Positions 18,184-27,040 of a stretch of DNA of 52,539 nt are shown one piece after another. The stretch comes from Gammaproteobacteria bacterium RIFCSPHIGHO2_12_FULL_41_20. GTDB lineage: Bacteria > Pseudomonadota > Gammaproteobacteria > DSM-16500. The translations under genes were made by a program, and so were the position numbers. Within the stretch, counting starts at the first letter, position 1, and the number at the start of each line of letters is the position of its first letter. The notes beneath the pieces were generated by a model. It did no database searches. It was not told where the DNA came from and was given only the letters and a program-made list of their open reading frames with translations. The stretch is taken from the NCBI GenBank assembly GCA_001801575.1, contig MGYC01000038.1:182173-234711 (forward strand), in the 5' to 3' direction.

Positions 18184-19629
18184 ATGTCGAGTACTAGGCC
18201 CAGTGACGACAACCATGTCACGATTACAGTTAACCTAGATGATTTTAAGAGTCCAGTGTCTAGGGAGTTTCTTCTTGATCCGGTTGCTACTCCTTGTGGC
18301 CATGTATTTGAGCGCATCGAGCTGGAGGAGTGGCAAGGTTATAGTATTACTCAACAAACAGCTGAACTCGAGCAACAATTGATTACGTGGCAGCTATATG
18401 AAAGTCAGCTTCCCTTATCAGAACGAGAGGAGATGGCGCACGCACAGCAGCAAATCCAACTAGCCATGCAGCAATTAGAGGAACCCATGTTTTTTGAGTG
18501 TCCTTATTGTAGGAAAGAGGTAAAGGAGGTTTGTGAGGCGCTATCAATGAGAAGGCAGTTAGAGAGTCTTTATCGTGCGCATCCTACTTTATTAGTGTCC
18601 ATGCTCAACGATGCCATGACAACTGTAGAAACAGCGCGACAATTAGCCTTAATGATGAAGTGGCTTACTTTATCACCTAATCAAATTGATACGATTTTAT
18701 TAGATAAGCAATTGAATGATATGGCTAGAGCTTATTTGTTAGTGCACTATAGGCGAGATCAATTAGTAAAAGATAGAATGTTACGTGATACTTTAAGTCA
18801 GCAAGGATTAAATACACGTTATCAAGGTAAGCAAACACTTGCTTTTTCTCCGCTATACTCTCTTGCTGCTAACCCAGAGACGCAAGTATTGTTCACTACT
18901 GATCCAATATTGCGAGATAAAATTACGTCAGTAGGACTTAATGCTATTTATCCTAATGGAGTATCACCGTTGTGGCTGTTTACCATGGAAGAACAAGGTG
19001 TGGGATTACTTCATGCCGATAAGCAACTACGTGATAAGATTAGCCAAGAGGGATTGAATATGGCATATCGTGACAACCTATATAAAGGTATCTCCCCTCT
19101 CAGCGCTTTAGTTGCGAATCCATTAGGGCGTCAGTTGTTATTAGAAGATCAAGAGTTGCGAGCTAAAATTAATCGCGATGGATTGAATACGATAATAGAA
19201 GTAGGGACTGCGAAAGGATTTTCTCCAGCTATGCTATTGCTTGCCACAGATCAAGGCCAGGAAATTCTATTAAAAGATCCACGTTTATGTCAATGGATAG
19301 AGCCAGCTATATTGCAATTTAAAGCGCTTGGTACTGACAAAGCACTTATTGAGTGTTTGCAAGCCACTGTATATGGCAGAGAATTATTGGGACAACACAG
19401 CGCTTGGCAGCAATATATACCACCCTTTAGCATAAGACCTGCGCATCCTTTTCCACTTCATCATACTGCAATGTGGAATTTTGTGGATGATGAGCTTGCA
19501 CCAAGAAAAGCTCCTACAGGTGACTCAAATGACAGACACAGACCGCGACAACCACCACTCCAGCCGCCACCACCTACTGCTGCCCTGCCACCTTTGCGAC
19601 GTGGTCGTGGCGGCGGCCGTAGTGCTTAA
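18184..19629 (+). CDS. U-box protein with coiled-coil insert and four-fold helical repeat, candidate secreted E3 ligase
   Basis: A 481-residue protein without signal peptide or membrane helix. Residues about 20-50 hold the first half of a U-box/RING-like fold (DPVATPCGHVFER then EEW). The second half, FFECPYCRKEV, comes at about 102-113 after a roughly 50-residue glutamine-rich coiled-coil insert. U-boxes recruit eukaryotic E2 enzymes, so a host-directed ubiquitin ligase is the natural reading. Residues about 200-366 form four repeats of 40-43 residues with the signature LRxKIxxxGLN, a gap, then SPLxxLxANPxGxxLL, faintly ankyrin-like. The C-terminus is proline-rich and ends in an arginine/glycine patch. 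Flanking direct repeats suggest recent insertion. Secretion is not shown by sequence. Confidence 0.8.
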   Translation: MSSTRPSDDNHVTITVNLDDFKSPVSREFLLDPVATPCGHVFERIELEEWQGYSITQQTAELEQQLITWQLYESQLPLSEREEMAHAQQQIQLAMQQLEEPMFFECPYCRKEVKEVCEALSMRRQLESLYRAHPTLLVSMLNDAMTTVETARQLALMMKWLTLSPNQIDTILLDKQLNDMARAYLLVHYRRDQLVKDRMLRDTLSQQGLNTRYQGKQTLAFSPLYSLAANPETQVLFTTDPILRDKITSVGLNAIYPNGVSPLWLFTMEEQGVGLLHADKQLRDKISQEGLNMAYRDNLYKGISPLSALVANPLGRQLLLEDQELRAKINRDGLNTIIEVGTAKGFSPAMLLLATDQGQEILLKDPRLCQWIEPAILQFKALGTDKALIECLQATVYGRELLGQHSAWQQYIPPFSIRPAHPFPLHHTAMWNFVDDELAPRKAPTGDSNDRHRPRQPPLQPPPPTAALPPLRRGRGGGRSA

Positions 19630-19680
19630 TCCTAGATTCAGCAGTTGAAATCGTTCTCTTTTCTAAAAGAGTATGTGCAG

Positions 19681-19729
19681 ATTCTTTACTATCCCATAAA
19701 ATGGATTACATGAAACACATAAAGAAATG
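19681..19729 (-). repeat. Right copy of the direct repeat, within the 3' end of the ArnT-like gene
   Basis: This is the functional copy. It encodes the C-terminal residues (YVFHVIHFMG) and stop of the ArnT-like gene. It repeats the sequence at 18066-18113 in the same orientation, 1615 bases away. Duplication of a gene's 3' end at both borders of a foreign segment is the usual footprint of site-specific integration. No integrase remains. Confidence 0.8.
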
Positions 19730-21152
19730 AACCTTGACCATCTAGCGTTTCTAAATGAATAGTATCGAGCAAATGGCTCTCAGAGAAATGTTGTAAAATA
19801 TCTTGAGGAGCAGGCCGGTATGATACCAATATAAAGTCATGTCCATGTTTGTTACGCATATCAGTAACAAGATCATAATGATCATTGCGTAAATGCAAAG
19901 GGTTCCACTTATAAGTCTCTTTTAGCGATGTATTACTATAATACATCGCTAAAGCCATTAGCATGCGATTATCAACCAGTAGTGAAGTATTAGAATGGCG
20001 TCTTTTTATCTCCGCTATTTTTTTTCCTGCGGTTTGCCAATTTGTTGTTGTCATGCTAATTGGCATATGAATACCGAAAGCCCGCACGATGGGCTGAGCA
20101 TAAAACAATCCAAATAGAACCAATAAATTTAATACCAAGGTCAGATACAATAAATTTCGCCCTTGTTTTTTTTGTAAAAGAAAGGCAATGACAGCAATAC
20201 AACCTGTTATATAACCAGGTGCAGCCCAATTACCATTAGCCTTGGAAAATAACCCTTCTAAGCTCATTAATAATAACAAAGGAACAGAAAAAAATAATAA
20301 CAATGACATCCATGGGGTAATATTTTTTTTATGATAATTCAAACTGTCAACAGACCCGATTAATAATACAGAAAATAATATTGGACCAAAAATAGCAAGT
20401 TGCGCCCCAAGAAAAATAAATAAGTTTTCCCAATGAAGAGTAAGAGAGGTAAAATGCAGGTTAGCATTATTTTTAACGGCAATGAAGGAAACAAAATAAT
20501 GTTGCATATTCCAAAAAAGATTAGGTGTAATTGCAAGTAAGGCAAACAACACTGTCAAATAGGGATTTTTTTTCTTTAAAAGTGGGCGCATTTCTGGCGT
20601 AAAAATAAGATATAAAAATAGAGAAACAAGAAAAAATATTGCCGTATATTTGCTTAACAAAGAGAACCCTATGGCTATTCCGCATAGAATCCAGTCTATG
20701 ATTAAATCTGTCTGTAAAGCACGCACTAAGAAATAAAATCCCCACGCCCAAAACATCATGAGGGGTGGGTCGGTTGAAATAATCGACGATGAAAAGCTAA
20801 CACCTGGCAACATTAAATAGGTAACACTTGACCAAAATCCCACGTTTTTGTTAATGATACGGGTAGCAATAAGAAAAATAACCCAAGCAGTGATTGCATG
20901 GCACAGCGGAGAAGCTAAGCGTAACCCAACAACACCGCCGCCAAAAACTTTCGTTGTCAATGCGATTAACCATGCTAACATGGGTGGTTTGGAGTAATAT
21001 CCTAAATCAAGCTCTTGGCTCCAACCAAAATATTGCGCTTCATCGCCATTGATTGGCCAAATATTTTTAGCAATGAATAATAAATGTATTGCAGTAACAA
21101 CACTGATAGCCAATAAAACGCTGGATGTAGCTTTCTTACTATCCATTGACAT
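19689..21152 (-). CDS. ArnT-like lipid-linked sugar transferase (GT39/GT83 superfamily)
   Basis: A polytopic inner-membrane protein of about 487 residues. The N-terminal acidic catalytic loop GDEAQYFGW is followed by LGYYSKPPM, both typical of ArnT/PMT-type enzymes. These take a sugar from a polyprenyl phosphate and add it to lipid A or another acceptor on the periplasmic side. It has about eleven helices and a small C-terminal periplasmic part. The ATG at 21152 overlaps the epimerase stop by 14 bases; a TTG at 21173 is the alternative. It is the last gene of a five-gene operon. Its 3' end is duplicated at 18066-18113. Confidence 0.85.
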   Translation of the reverse strand: MSMDSKKATSSVLLAISVVTAIHLLFIAKNIWPINGDEAQYFGWSQELDLGYYSKPPMLAWLIALTTKVFGGGVVGLRLASPLCHAITAWVIFLIATRIINKNVGFWSSVTYLMLPGVSFSSSIISTDPPLMMFWAWGFYFLVRALQTDLIIDWILCGIAIGFSLLSKYTAIFFLVSLFLYLIFTPEMRPLLKKKNPYLTVLFALLAITPNLFWNMQHYFVSFIAVKNNANLHFTSLTLHWENLFIFLGAQLAIFGPILFSVLLIGSVDSLNYHKKNITPWMSLLLFFSVPLLLLMSLEGLFSKANGNWAAPGYITGCIAVIAFLLQKKQGRNLLYLTLVLNLLVLFGLFYAQPIVRAFGIHMPISMTTTNWQTAGKKIAEIKRRHSNTSLLVDNRMLMALAMYYSNTSLKETYKWNPLHLRNDHYDLVTDMRNKHGHDFILVSYRPAPQDILQHFSESHLLDTIHLETLDGQGSFLYVFHVIHFMG

Positions 21153-22131
21153 AATTCTTATACCATTCGACAAGTCGTATCACACCCTCTTCCATGCAAA
21201 TCTTAGGCCGATAACCCACTTTTTTTTCTAAATCACTCGTATCAGCCCAGGTGATATCCATATCACCCTTTTGTTTTGGCAACATCTCTTTAATTGCTTT
21301 TTTTCCTAAACACTCCTCCAGTAATTCTATGAACTGTAACAATTTAATGGGTTTTCCGTAACCAATATTGTAAATACGATACGGCGTACTTGGTGAACCT
21401 TGTGATAAAGATTTCTTGGGAAATGTTTTAAGAATCTGTACTGTACCTTCTGCGATATCATCAATATAGGTAAAATCTCGTTGATGATGGCCTTGATTAT
21501 AAACTTGAATAGGTTTACCCATTAAAATTTTCTGCATAAACTTAAATGGCGCCATATCCGGTCTACCCCATGGCCCATACGCAGTAAAGTAACGCAAGCC
21601 CGTAATCGGCAATCCATAAAGATGGCTATAGCTGTAGGCCAATAACTCATTTGCTCGCTTGGACGCTGCGTAAAGACTTAATGGACAGTCAACTACATCA
21701 CGTTCTGAAAAAGGCAGTTTAGTATTATTACCATAAACTGAACTGCTTGATGCAAACACTAAATGTTGAATATTACTCTGTCGACAAGCTTCTAATACAT
21801 TACAAAATCCCACTAGATTACTATCTACATAAACCGTTGGGTTTTGTAAGGAGTAACGTACGCCCGCCTGCGCTGCTAAATGAATAACCGCATGTGGTTT
21901 ATACTTAGCAAAGATATTTAGTAATTCAACATTATTTTTAATATCTAGTTGATGAAAACGAAATGAAGTTAATTGTTTTAATGGATTAAGACGAGCTAAC
22001 TTTAAATTGACATCATAATAATCATTTAAATTGTCAATACCAATCACAGTAGTATCTTTATCGTCCTTTAACAAGGTACGCACAGTTGCCGCACCAATAA
22101 ACCCTGCACATCCTGTAACAATAGTTTTCAT
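21139..22131 (-). CDS. UDP-glucuronate 4-epimerase (NAD-dependent SDR)
   Basis: A 330-residue extended short-chain dehydrogenase. It has the NAD motif GCAGFIGAATV at the N-terminus, NLNDYYDVNLK, the catalytic YAASK near residue 159, and the RYFTAYGPWGRPDMA block typical of UDP-glucuronate 4-epimerases (CapI/LspL type). The product would be UDP-galacturonic acid. Its start overlaps the stop of the LAB_N gene and its stop overlaps the transferase start, so translation is coupled. It supplies the probable sugar donor for the operon. Confidence 0.9.
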   Translation of the reverse strand: MKTIVTGCAGFIGAATVRTLLKDDKDTTVIGIDNLNDYYDVNLKLARLNPLKQLTSFRFHQLDIKNNVELLNIFAKYKPHAVIHLAAQAGVRYSLQNPTVYVDSNLVGFCNVLEACRQSNIQHLVFASSSSVYGNNTKLPFSERDVVDCPLSLYAASKRANELLAYSYSHLYGLPITGLRYFTAYGPWGRPDMAPFKFMQKILMGKPIQVYNQGHHQRDFTYIDDIAEGTVQILKTFPKKSLSQGSPSTPYRIYNIGYGKPIKLLQFIELLEECLGKKAIKEMLPKQKGDMDITWADTSDLEKKVGYRPKICMEEGVIRLVEWYKNYVNG

Positions 22132-22430
22132 ATTTTTTCTTGAATAAGTTGAGTATGTTTTTGTTCGGAATAAATAAAATAGAGATTCCTTATGTAAACA
22201 ATAAAACCAAACAGTTGGCCGGATATGATAACGGGGTCGCGTAAATGAATAGCATATATCAGTAAGGATAAACTCCCAAAAATGCTAAAATACCAAAAAG
22301 CAACAGGGACAACACTTTTTCGTTGCCGCTCAGTTTGCAACCATTGAATGAGAAATCGCAATGAAAAAAGCAATTGCCCACTAAACCCTATACATAACCA
22401 TATAATCTGACTAGCTGTTAAGTTAAACAT
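22128..22430 (-). CDS. Small membrane protein of the LAB_N family (LpxB N-terminal domain-like)
   Basis: A 100-residue protein with three membrane helices and the family pattern GQLLFSLRFLIQW, then SVVPVAFWYFS, then GQLFGFIVYIRNLYFI. This domain occurs as stand-alone small proteins beside lipid-linked sugar genes and fused to some LpxB proteins. Its function is not established; a flippase-like or subunit role is plausible here. It overlaps the GT2 gene by eight bases and the epimerase by four. Confidence 0.85.
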   Translation of the reverse strand: MFNLTASQIIWLCIGFSGQLLFSLRFLIQWLQTERQRKSVVPVAFWYFSIFGSLSLLIYAIHLRDPVIISGQLFGFIVYIRNLYFIYSEQKHTQLIQEKI

Positions 22431-23163
22431 GCTTGATGATCTCTGGGTTACAAGGTCGCCGCAATAACCACATGACTCCGAGTAAATCTATTATTCCTAT
22501 CCATAAACGATTCATGACACCATATTTTGATTGGCCATATAACCGAGGGCGATGACTAACAGGAACATTTAACACCTCTCCATTAGCACGTATAAAAAGT
22601 GCCGGCAAAAAACGGTGAATATGATCAAAATGAGGTAGTTTTAAAAAGTCATCACGTTTAAATAATTTTAAGCTACACCCTGTATCTAAGCAGTGGTCGC
22701 GCAATAATGCGTGACGAATGTGGTTAGCAATACGCGATGATAAACGACGTAACCATCGATCATGACGTTTTTGACGATGTCCCACAATGAGAATAGGCTT
22801 TTCTTGGTTTGATTGTTGTTGTAACATATCTAACAGTATTTTAATATCACGCGGATCATTTTGACCATCTCCATCTAGTGTAATTATCCAAGACAAGCTT
22901 GCCATTCGAACGCCACTGACGATACTCGCGCTTTGACCATAATTATATTGATGCCGTATGATTTTTACTTGATATATTTTTTTTTGCGCTGAAAGTACCG
23001 CAGAATAAGTATCATCGGTACTGCCATCGTCTACCATGATAATTTCATAGTTTGTCTGCTGTTGTAATATAGCCTGAATTTCTGCTAACAAGGGCATGAT
23101 ATTTTCTGCTTCATTATACACTGGAATAACAATGGATAACCCTTGTGATGGCAATGTAATCAT
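22423..23163 (-). CDS. GT2 polyprenyl-phosphate glycosyltransferase
   Basis: A 246-residue family 2 glycosyltransferase. It shows VIPVYNEAENI, the nucleotide-sugar aspartates VDDGSTDDT and DGDGQNDP, and a C-terminal hydrophobic segment close to a PMT-type enzyme of the dolichol-phosphate mannose synthase group. It would load the sugar from UDP onto a polyprenyl phosphate. E. coli ArnC has two C-terminal helices and a longer chain; this protein has room for one. It starts 18 bases after the PAP2 gene and shares the operon with the epimerase and ArnT-like transferase. Confidence 0.9.
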   Translation of the reverse strand: MITLPSQGLSIVIPVYNEAENIMPLLAEIQAILQQQTNYEIIMVDDGSTDDTYSAVLSAQKKIYQVKIIRHQYNYGQSASIVSGVRMASLSWIITLDGDGQNDPRDIKILLDMLQQQSNQEKPILIVGHRQKRHDRWLRRLSSRIANHIRHALLRDHCLDTGCSLKLFKRDDFLKLPHFDHIHRFLPALFIRANGEVLNVPVSHRPRLYGQSKYGVMNRLWIGIIDLLGVMWLLRRPCNPEIIKHV

Positions 23164-23181
23164 AATGTAATCAACTCTGTC

Positions 23182-23808
23182 TTAATGACTATTTTTGTAT
23201 ACTTTTTGATACAGTAAAATTGATGTTATTGTACCTATATATATTCCCATTAATATATCGCTCATATAATGTGCGCCTACCACTACCCGCGAAAAACTAA
23301 CCACTAATAATAATCCAACAAAAATACTAGCATAGCGCCTCCATGCCAAACTTAATGCAACCATGGCGCTTGTGATCACTGTTGCATGCCCAGAAGGAAA
23401 CGACAATAGAGCATTGGGAGTGTGCAAAAAGTAAAATCCATACATCTCTTTATTAAACCATAAAGTAGGCCTTGCACGTCCACAAAGCACCTTCATACCA
23501 TCGCATAATAAACCAGATACAGTAATTGTTAACACAATAAATAACGCAAAACGTGCTAGCTGCGGTTTTTTAAATATTTTGGCTATCAAGTAAAGTAATA
23601 AGGCAGCTTTTATATAATAAGTCCAATCGCCTAATCGGGTAATAATACGAGCAACATGAACTAACCATGAATTCTTTATATGATAAAAAATGATCGCAAC
23701 TCTGAGATCGATAAAAAAATAACACGCTAGAACAAGCAATAGAACTGCTAGAAAGAAATAAGGACTTTTAATGAACTTAATCGTTAGTGTTTCTTGTGCC
23801 AGAAACAT
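23182..23808 (-). CDS. PAP2-family membrane phosphatase
   Basis: A 208-residue membrane protein with all three acid-phosphatase motifs: K-x6-RP in KVLCGRARP, PSGH, and SRVVVGAHYMSD. About six helices are expected. The family includes undecaprenyl-pyrophosphate phosphatases and the lipid A phosphatases LpxE and LpxF. As first gene of the sugar operon it could either recycle the polyprenyl carrier or expose a lipid A position for a sugar. The sequence alone does not decide. Confidence 0.9.
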   Translation of the reverse strand: MFLAQETLTIKFIKSPYFFLAVLLLVLACYFFIDLRVAIIFYHIKNSWLVHVARIITRLGDWTYYIKAALLLYLIAKIFKKPQLARFALFIVLTITVSGLLCDGMKVLCGRARPTLWFNKEMYGFYFLHTPNALLSFPSGHATVITSAMVALSLAWRRYASIFVGLLLVVSFSRVVVGAHYMSDILMGIYIGTITSILLYQKVYKNSH

Positions 23809-23864
23809 CGCAAATACCCCTTATTCCATATCGTAACATGCGGTGGTTTCCACTATGGTGCGGC

Positions 23865-25772
23865 TTATTGCCCTAATAACCCATTTAATACTTTACTTCC
23901 TTGTTCTAATAATTCATTCGCCTGACCTTCTGGCACAATATCCTGTAACTTTTTTTGGATTTGTTCTTGGACTTTCGTTTTTACTTTTTCTACTTGTTGT
24001 TTTCCTACTTCCTTCATGAGCAAATCCATTTCTAATCTTATGTGTGGATTATGCAAATCACCCGTTATTAATAACGGCACAGATAACCCATATAAATTAA
24101 ACACATTACGCCGTTTTTGCTCAGCCTGGCTAACTGTGGTTTGTAATTGATAATGAATCTGCTGGCTCACCAAATTAATCTCGCCTCTACCCCGAGTATC
24201 AGTTACTGCTGAAATAATTTGCAAATCATCGTTCATCACCACACCATTATGAATCACTGCACTGGCAGCGAGGGTATTAAACTCCGTTTTTCCAGCATCA
24301 TCGGTTGGAGTAGACTGATGCTGCGTTAAAGCATAAGCCGTATTTATCCAGTAAGGCAGATCAATACCAATTAAAGTCCCCTTATTCACATACATTTTAC
24401 CACGACCATTTAAGTGACTCATTAACGCATCACTGTTACTGCCCACCGTTGTCACCGACAGTTCCACATTAGCGGCACCAGAAAAGGATAATTTGGCTGT
24501 GTTGTTAGCAAGATCCGCTAACAAGGCTGCTGATTGCACATCAATTAGTTTACCTTGCATAGCGATACGTGGCTCAGCACCATTTAAATAAATATCCACA
24601 TTGCTTAATAAGCGGCCCGCATAAAAATCTGCGGTAACACCCGATAAGGTTAACACACCGTTCTGCATATGAGGCTGCATAGTCACATTACTCATCTGTA
24701 CCTTGGCAACTTGTAATGTATCCATATGCATATTACCCTGCATATCCACAGAAGATAATGATGTCCCTAATGAGAAATTCACACTACCGCTCATGTTTTT
24801 TCCCACTTGCAAAGCCACATTATCTTGCCCGGTTTCTTGCAGCCATTTTTTAAGATCAAACGGATGTATCATCAACTTTCCGCTGATATGTGGCTGATCA
24901 ATAACGGTCATCTTAGCATTGGTAGTCAAGGCTAAATTAGCTATCTGCGCTTGTATATCATGCAACTCTAATGTCTGGTGATTTTGATCAAAAATAATTT
25001 GGCCGTGCCATTTAGTATTAAAATGCCGGTCCTTTTGCTTAAGCGTTGCCGCTACCTGCACGTTATTCAAGGTATATATATGCTGATTTATATCCACCCC
25101 TATCTGGCTACTTAACGCAACATTCCCCGAAAAATTAGGATTTTTCCCAGAAACATCACCGTGTGCTTTCACTGTAAATGGCTTATCCAGCTGGACGTTA
25201 TCTACAGATAAGTTAAATTTATCTATTTCTATACGTTGTTTTTTTTGTTCATCTATCCACTCGATAGTAGCATCTTGTATATCAACACCCGCAATAAACA
25301 AGGCAAATGCTGCGGAGGGAGAAGAAGTATCCTGTGTAACCCTATCATTAGACCTAGAAGACCTAGAAGTCGGTATTGTAAACTGCCAATTTACATTACC
25401 ATTCGCTTGTTTAATCAAGCGCAATTTAAGTCCATCAATCACAACACCACTAGATTCAACACGTTTATTCAATAAAGGTAAAACTTTTACATTAATCGTT
25501 GCGCTATCTATTTCTGCAAAATACGGTTGCTTAAACATGGGTGGGTTACTTAACTCAACCTGTTTCACTTTAATACCTAAATAAGGGAAAAATGACCAAG
25601 ATAAATCCCCTCTAATGAGTATTTCCCTGCCGGTACGTTGTTTTATCTGCTCCATAATCAAGGGTTTAAAACGGTTAGGGTTCACCAGGGTAATTAAAAG
25701 AATCGCCGCAACCAACAAACCAACAATAATCAGGCCAACAATAATTCCTAATAACTTCAACCATTTTTTCAT
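23865..25772 (-). CDS. AsmA family protein
   Basis: A 635-residue protein with one N-terminal membrane helix and a long periplasmic, beta-rich body. The AsmA opening NPNRFKPLIMEQIKQRTGR and the later LIGIDLPYW and GRGEINL motifs are typical. The family is thought to form lipid-conducting bridges between inner and outer membranes, like TamB. Its ATG overlaps the stop of the small CBU_0592-like gene (ATGA). The sugar operon begins 56 bases downstream on the same strand. Confidence 0.92.
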   Translation of the reverse strand: MKKWLKLLGIIVGLIIVGLLVAAILLITLVNPNRFKPLIMEQIKQRTGREILIRGDLSWSFFPYLGIKVKQVELSNPPMFKQPYFAEIDSATINVKVLPLLNKRVESSGVVIDGLKLRLIKQANGNVNWQFTIPTSRSSRSNDRVTQDTSSPSAAFALFIAGVDIQDATIEWIDEQKKQRIEIDKFNLSVDNVQLDKPFTVKAHGDVSGKNPNFSGNVALSSQIGVDINQHIYTLNNVQVAATLKQKDRHFNTKWHGQIIFDQNHQTLELHDIQAQIANLALTTNAKMTVIDQPHISGKLMIHPFDLKKWLQETGQDNVALQVGKNMSGSVNFSLGTSLSSVDMQGNMHMDTLQVAKVQMSNVTMQPHMQNGVLTLSGVTADFYAGRLLSNVDIYLNGAEPRIAMQGKLIDVQSAALLADLANNTAKLSFSGAANVELSVTTVGSNSDALMSHLNGRGKMYVNKGTLIGIDLPYWINTAYALTQHQSTPTDDAGKTEFNTLAASAVIHNGVVMNDDLQIISAVTDTRGRGEINLVSQQIHYQLQTTVSQAEQKRRNVFNLYGLSVPLLITGDLHNPHIRLEMDLLMKEVGKQQVEKVKTKVQEQIQKKLQDIVPEGQANELLEQGSKVLNGLLGQ

Positions 25773-26056
25773 AAAACATCCCGTGCTTTTACCGAATTTC
25801 TGATACTTTTCCCCATGAATATGCGATACAAACCAACCAAGCTAATAAGAACCCAGCAAAACTCGATCATCACTGAAGCCAAATTCCAATGAAAATATAA
25901 AGAAACTAAAACCAGTGTGGAACCTAAAAAGTTAAGTAACAAGTAACTCACTTGGGTAGAGTGTAAACGATTTATATTTAATAAAAAATACGCCGTCAAT
26001 GTCAATACCACACCAATAATCCCTATCATATCTGCAAAAGTTTGTAATATAGTCAT
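25769..26056 (-). CDS. Small membrane protein, CBU_0592-like
   Basis: A 95-residue protein with three hydrophobic helices (DMIGIIGVVLTLTAYFLLN, LLNFLGSTLVLVSLYF, FCWVLISLVGLYRI). This matches my memory of the family named after Coxiella CBU_0592, whose function is unknown. I chose the ATG at 26056, which has AGAGG seven bases upstream, over a TTG at 26071. The gene lies between dusA (20 bases upstream) and asmA (overlapping). Confidence 0.75.
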   Translation of the reverse strand: MTILQTFADMIGIIGVVLTLTAYFLLNINRLHSTQVSYLLLNFLGSTLVLVSLYFHWNLASVMIEFCWVLISLVGLYRIFMGKSIRNSVKARDVL

Positions 26057-26075
26057 GTTTACCTCTAGCAACCAC

Positions 26076-27035
26076 TTACCCCACTAATGACAAAGCCTGC
26101 TGAATCACTTCAATCCCCGCTTCGGCATAATGGGCGTGTTCACTCAAATAGCGCCGCCAACGCAATGCGCCCAACTGCCCGTGAAACAGCCCTAGAATAG
26201 GCCGTGTTAATCTGCCTAATTTTATTTTCTTATCTAATTGCTCTTGCGCATAGGGCAAAAACAATTGTACTACTTCTTCACGGCTACGAATACCGTTGGT
26301 CGCAAACAATTGCCTTTCAATCTCTGCTAGCAAATAAGGATTAGAATAAGCCGCGCGGCCCATCATCACCCCATCAACATCGAGCAAATGCGCTGCCACT
26401 TGAGCTACAGTGATAATACCACCATTGAGAATGATGGTTAACTGAGGGAAGTCACGTTTAATTTGCCGTACCACCTCATATTGCAACGGTGGTATAGTGC
26501 GGTTTTCTTTGGGGTTTAGTCCAGACAGCCATGCTTTGCGCGCGTGAATAATAAAGACCTTGCAACCCGCGTGCGACACCCTCTCAATAAACCCGTGCAA
26601 ATACGTATAGGCATCATACTCGTCAATCCCTATCCGGCACTTCACAGTAATAGGTATTGTCACTGCGGATTGCATGGCATGCACACAAGCCGCCACCAAC
26701 TCAGGCTCTTGCATTAAACAAGCACCAAATCGACCCGAGGCAACGCGCTCACTCGGACAACCCACATTAAGATTTACTTCATCATAACCAAAGTCTTCGC
26801 CTAATTTTGCACCTTTAGCTAGCAACGCAGGATCACAGCCTCCCAATTGTAATGCCACTGGATGTTCACTCGGATGAAAAGCCAGCCAACGCTGTGGATC
26901 CTGATAGGACAAAGCACTTGCCACTACCATTTCCGTGTACAATACGGCATGGGGTGCGATGAGTCGTATAAAATAACGGTAAAAACGATCCGTATATTTC
27001 ATCATTGGGGCAACAGCAATACGTCGATCCAACAT
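26076..27035 (-). CDS. dusA: tRNA-dihydrouridine(20/20a) synthase
   Basis: A 319-residue FMN enzyme that reduces uridine in the D-loop of tRNA. It opens with RRIAVAPMMKYTDRFYRYF, where the final Y/F pattern separates DusA from DusB and DusC. The catalytic cysteine is in LNVGCPSERV near residue 98. The flavin-phosphate loop is around NGGI and MMGRAAYSNP. It follows lapB after five bases. Confidence 0.95.
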   Translation of the reverse strand: MLDRRIAVAPMMKYTDRFYRYFIRLIAPHAVLYTEMVVASALSYQDPQRWLAFHPSEHPVALQLGGCDPALLAKGAKLGEDFGYDEVNLNVGCPSERVASGRFGACLMQEPELVAACVHAMQSAVTIPITVKCRIGIDEYDAYTYLHGFIERVSHAGCKVFIIHARKAWLSGLNPKENRTIPPLQYEVVRQIKRDFPQLTIILNGGIITVAQVAAHLLDVDGVMMGRAAYSNPYLLAEIERQLFATNGIRSREEVVQLFLPYAQEQLDKKIKLGRLTRPILGLFHGQLGALRWRRYLSEHAHYAEAGIEVIQQALSLVG

Positions 27036-27040
27036 GCACT

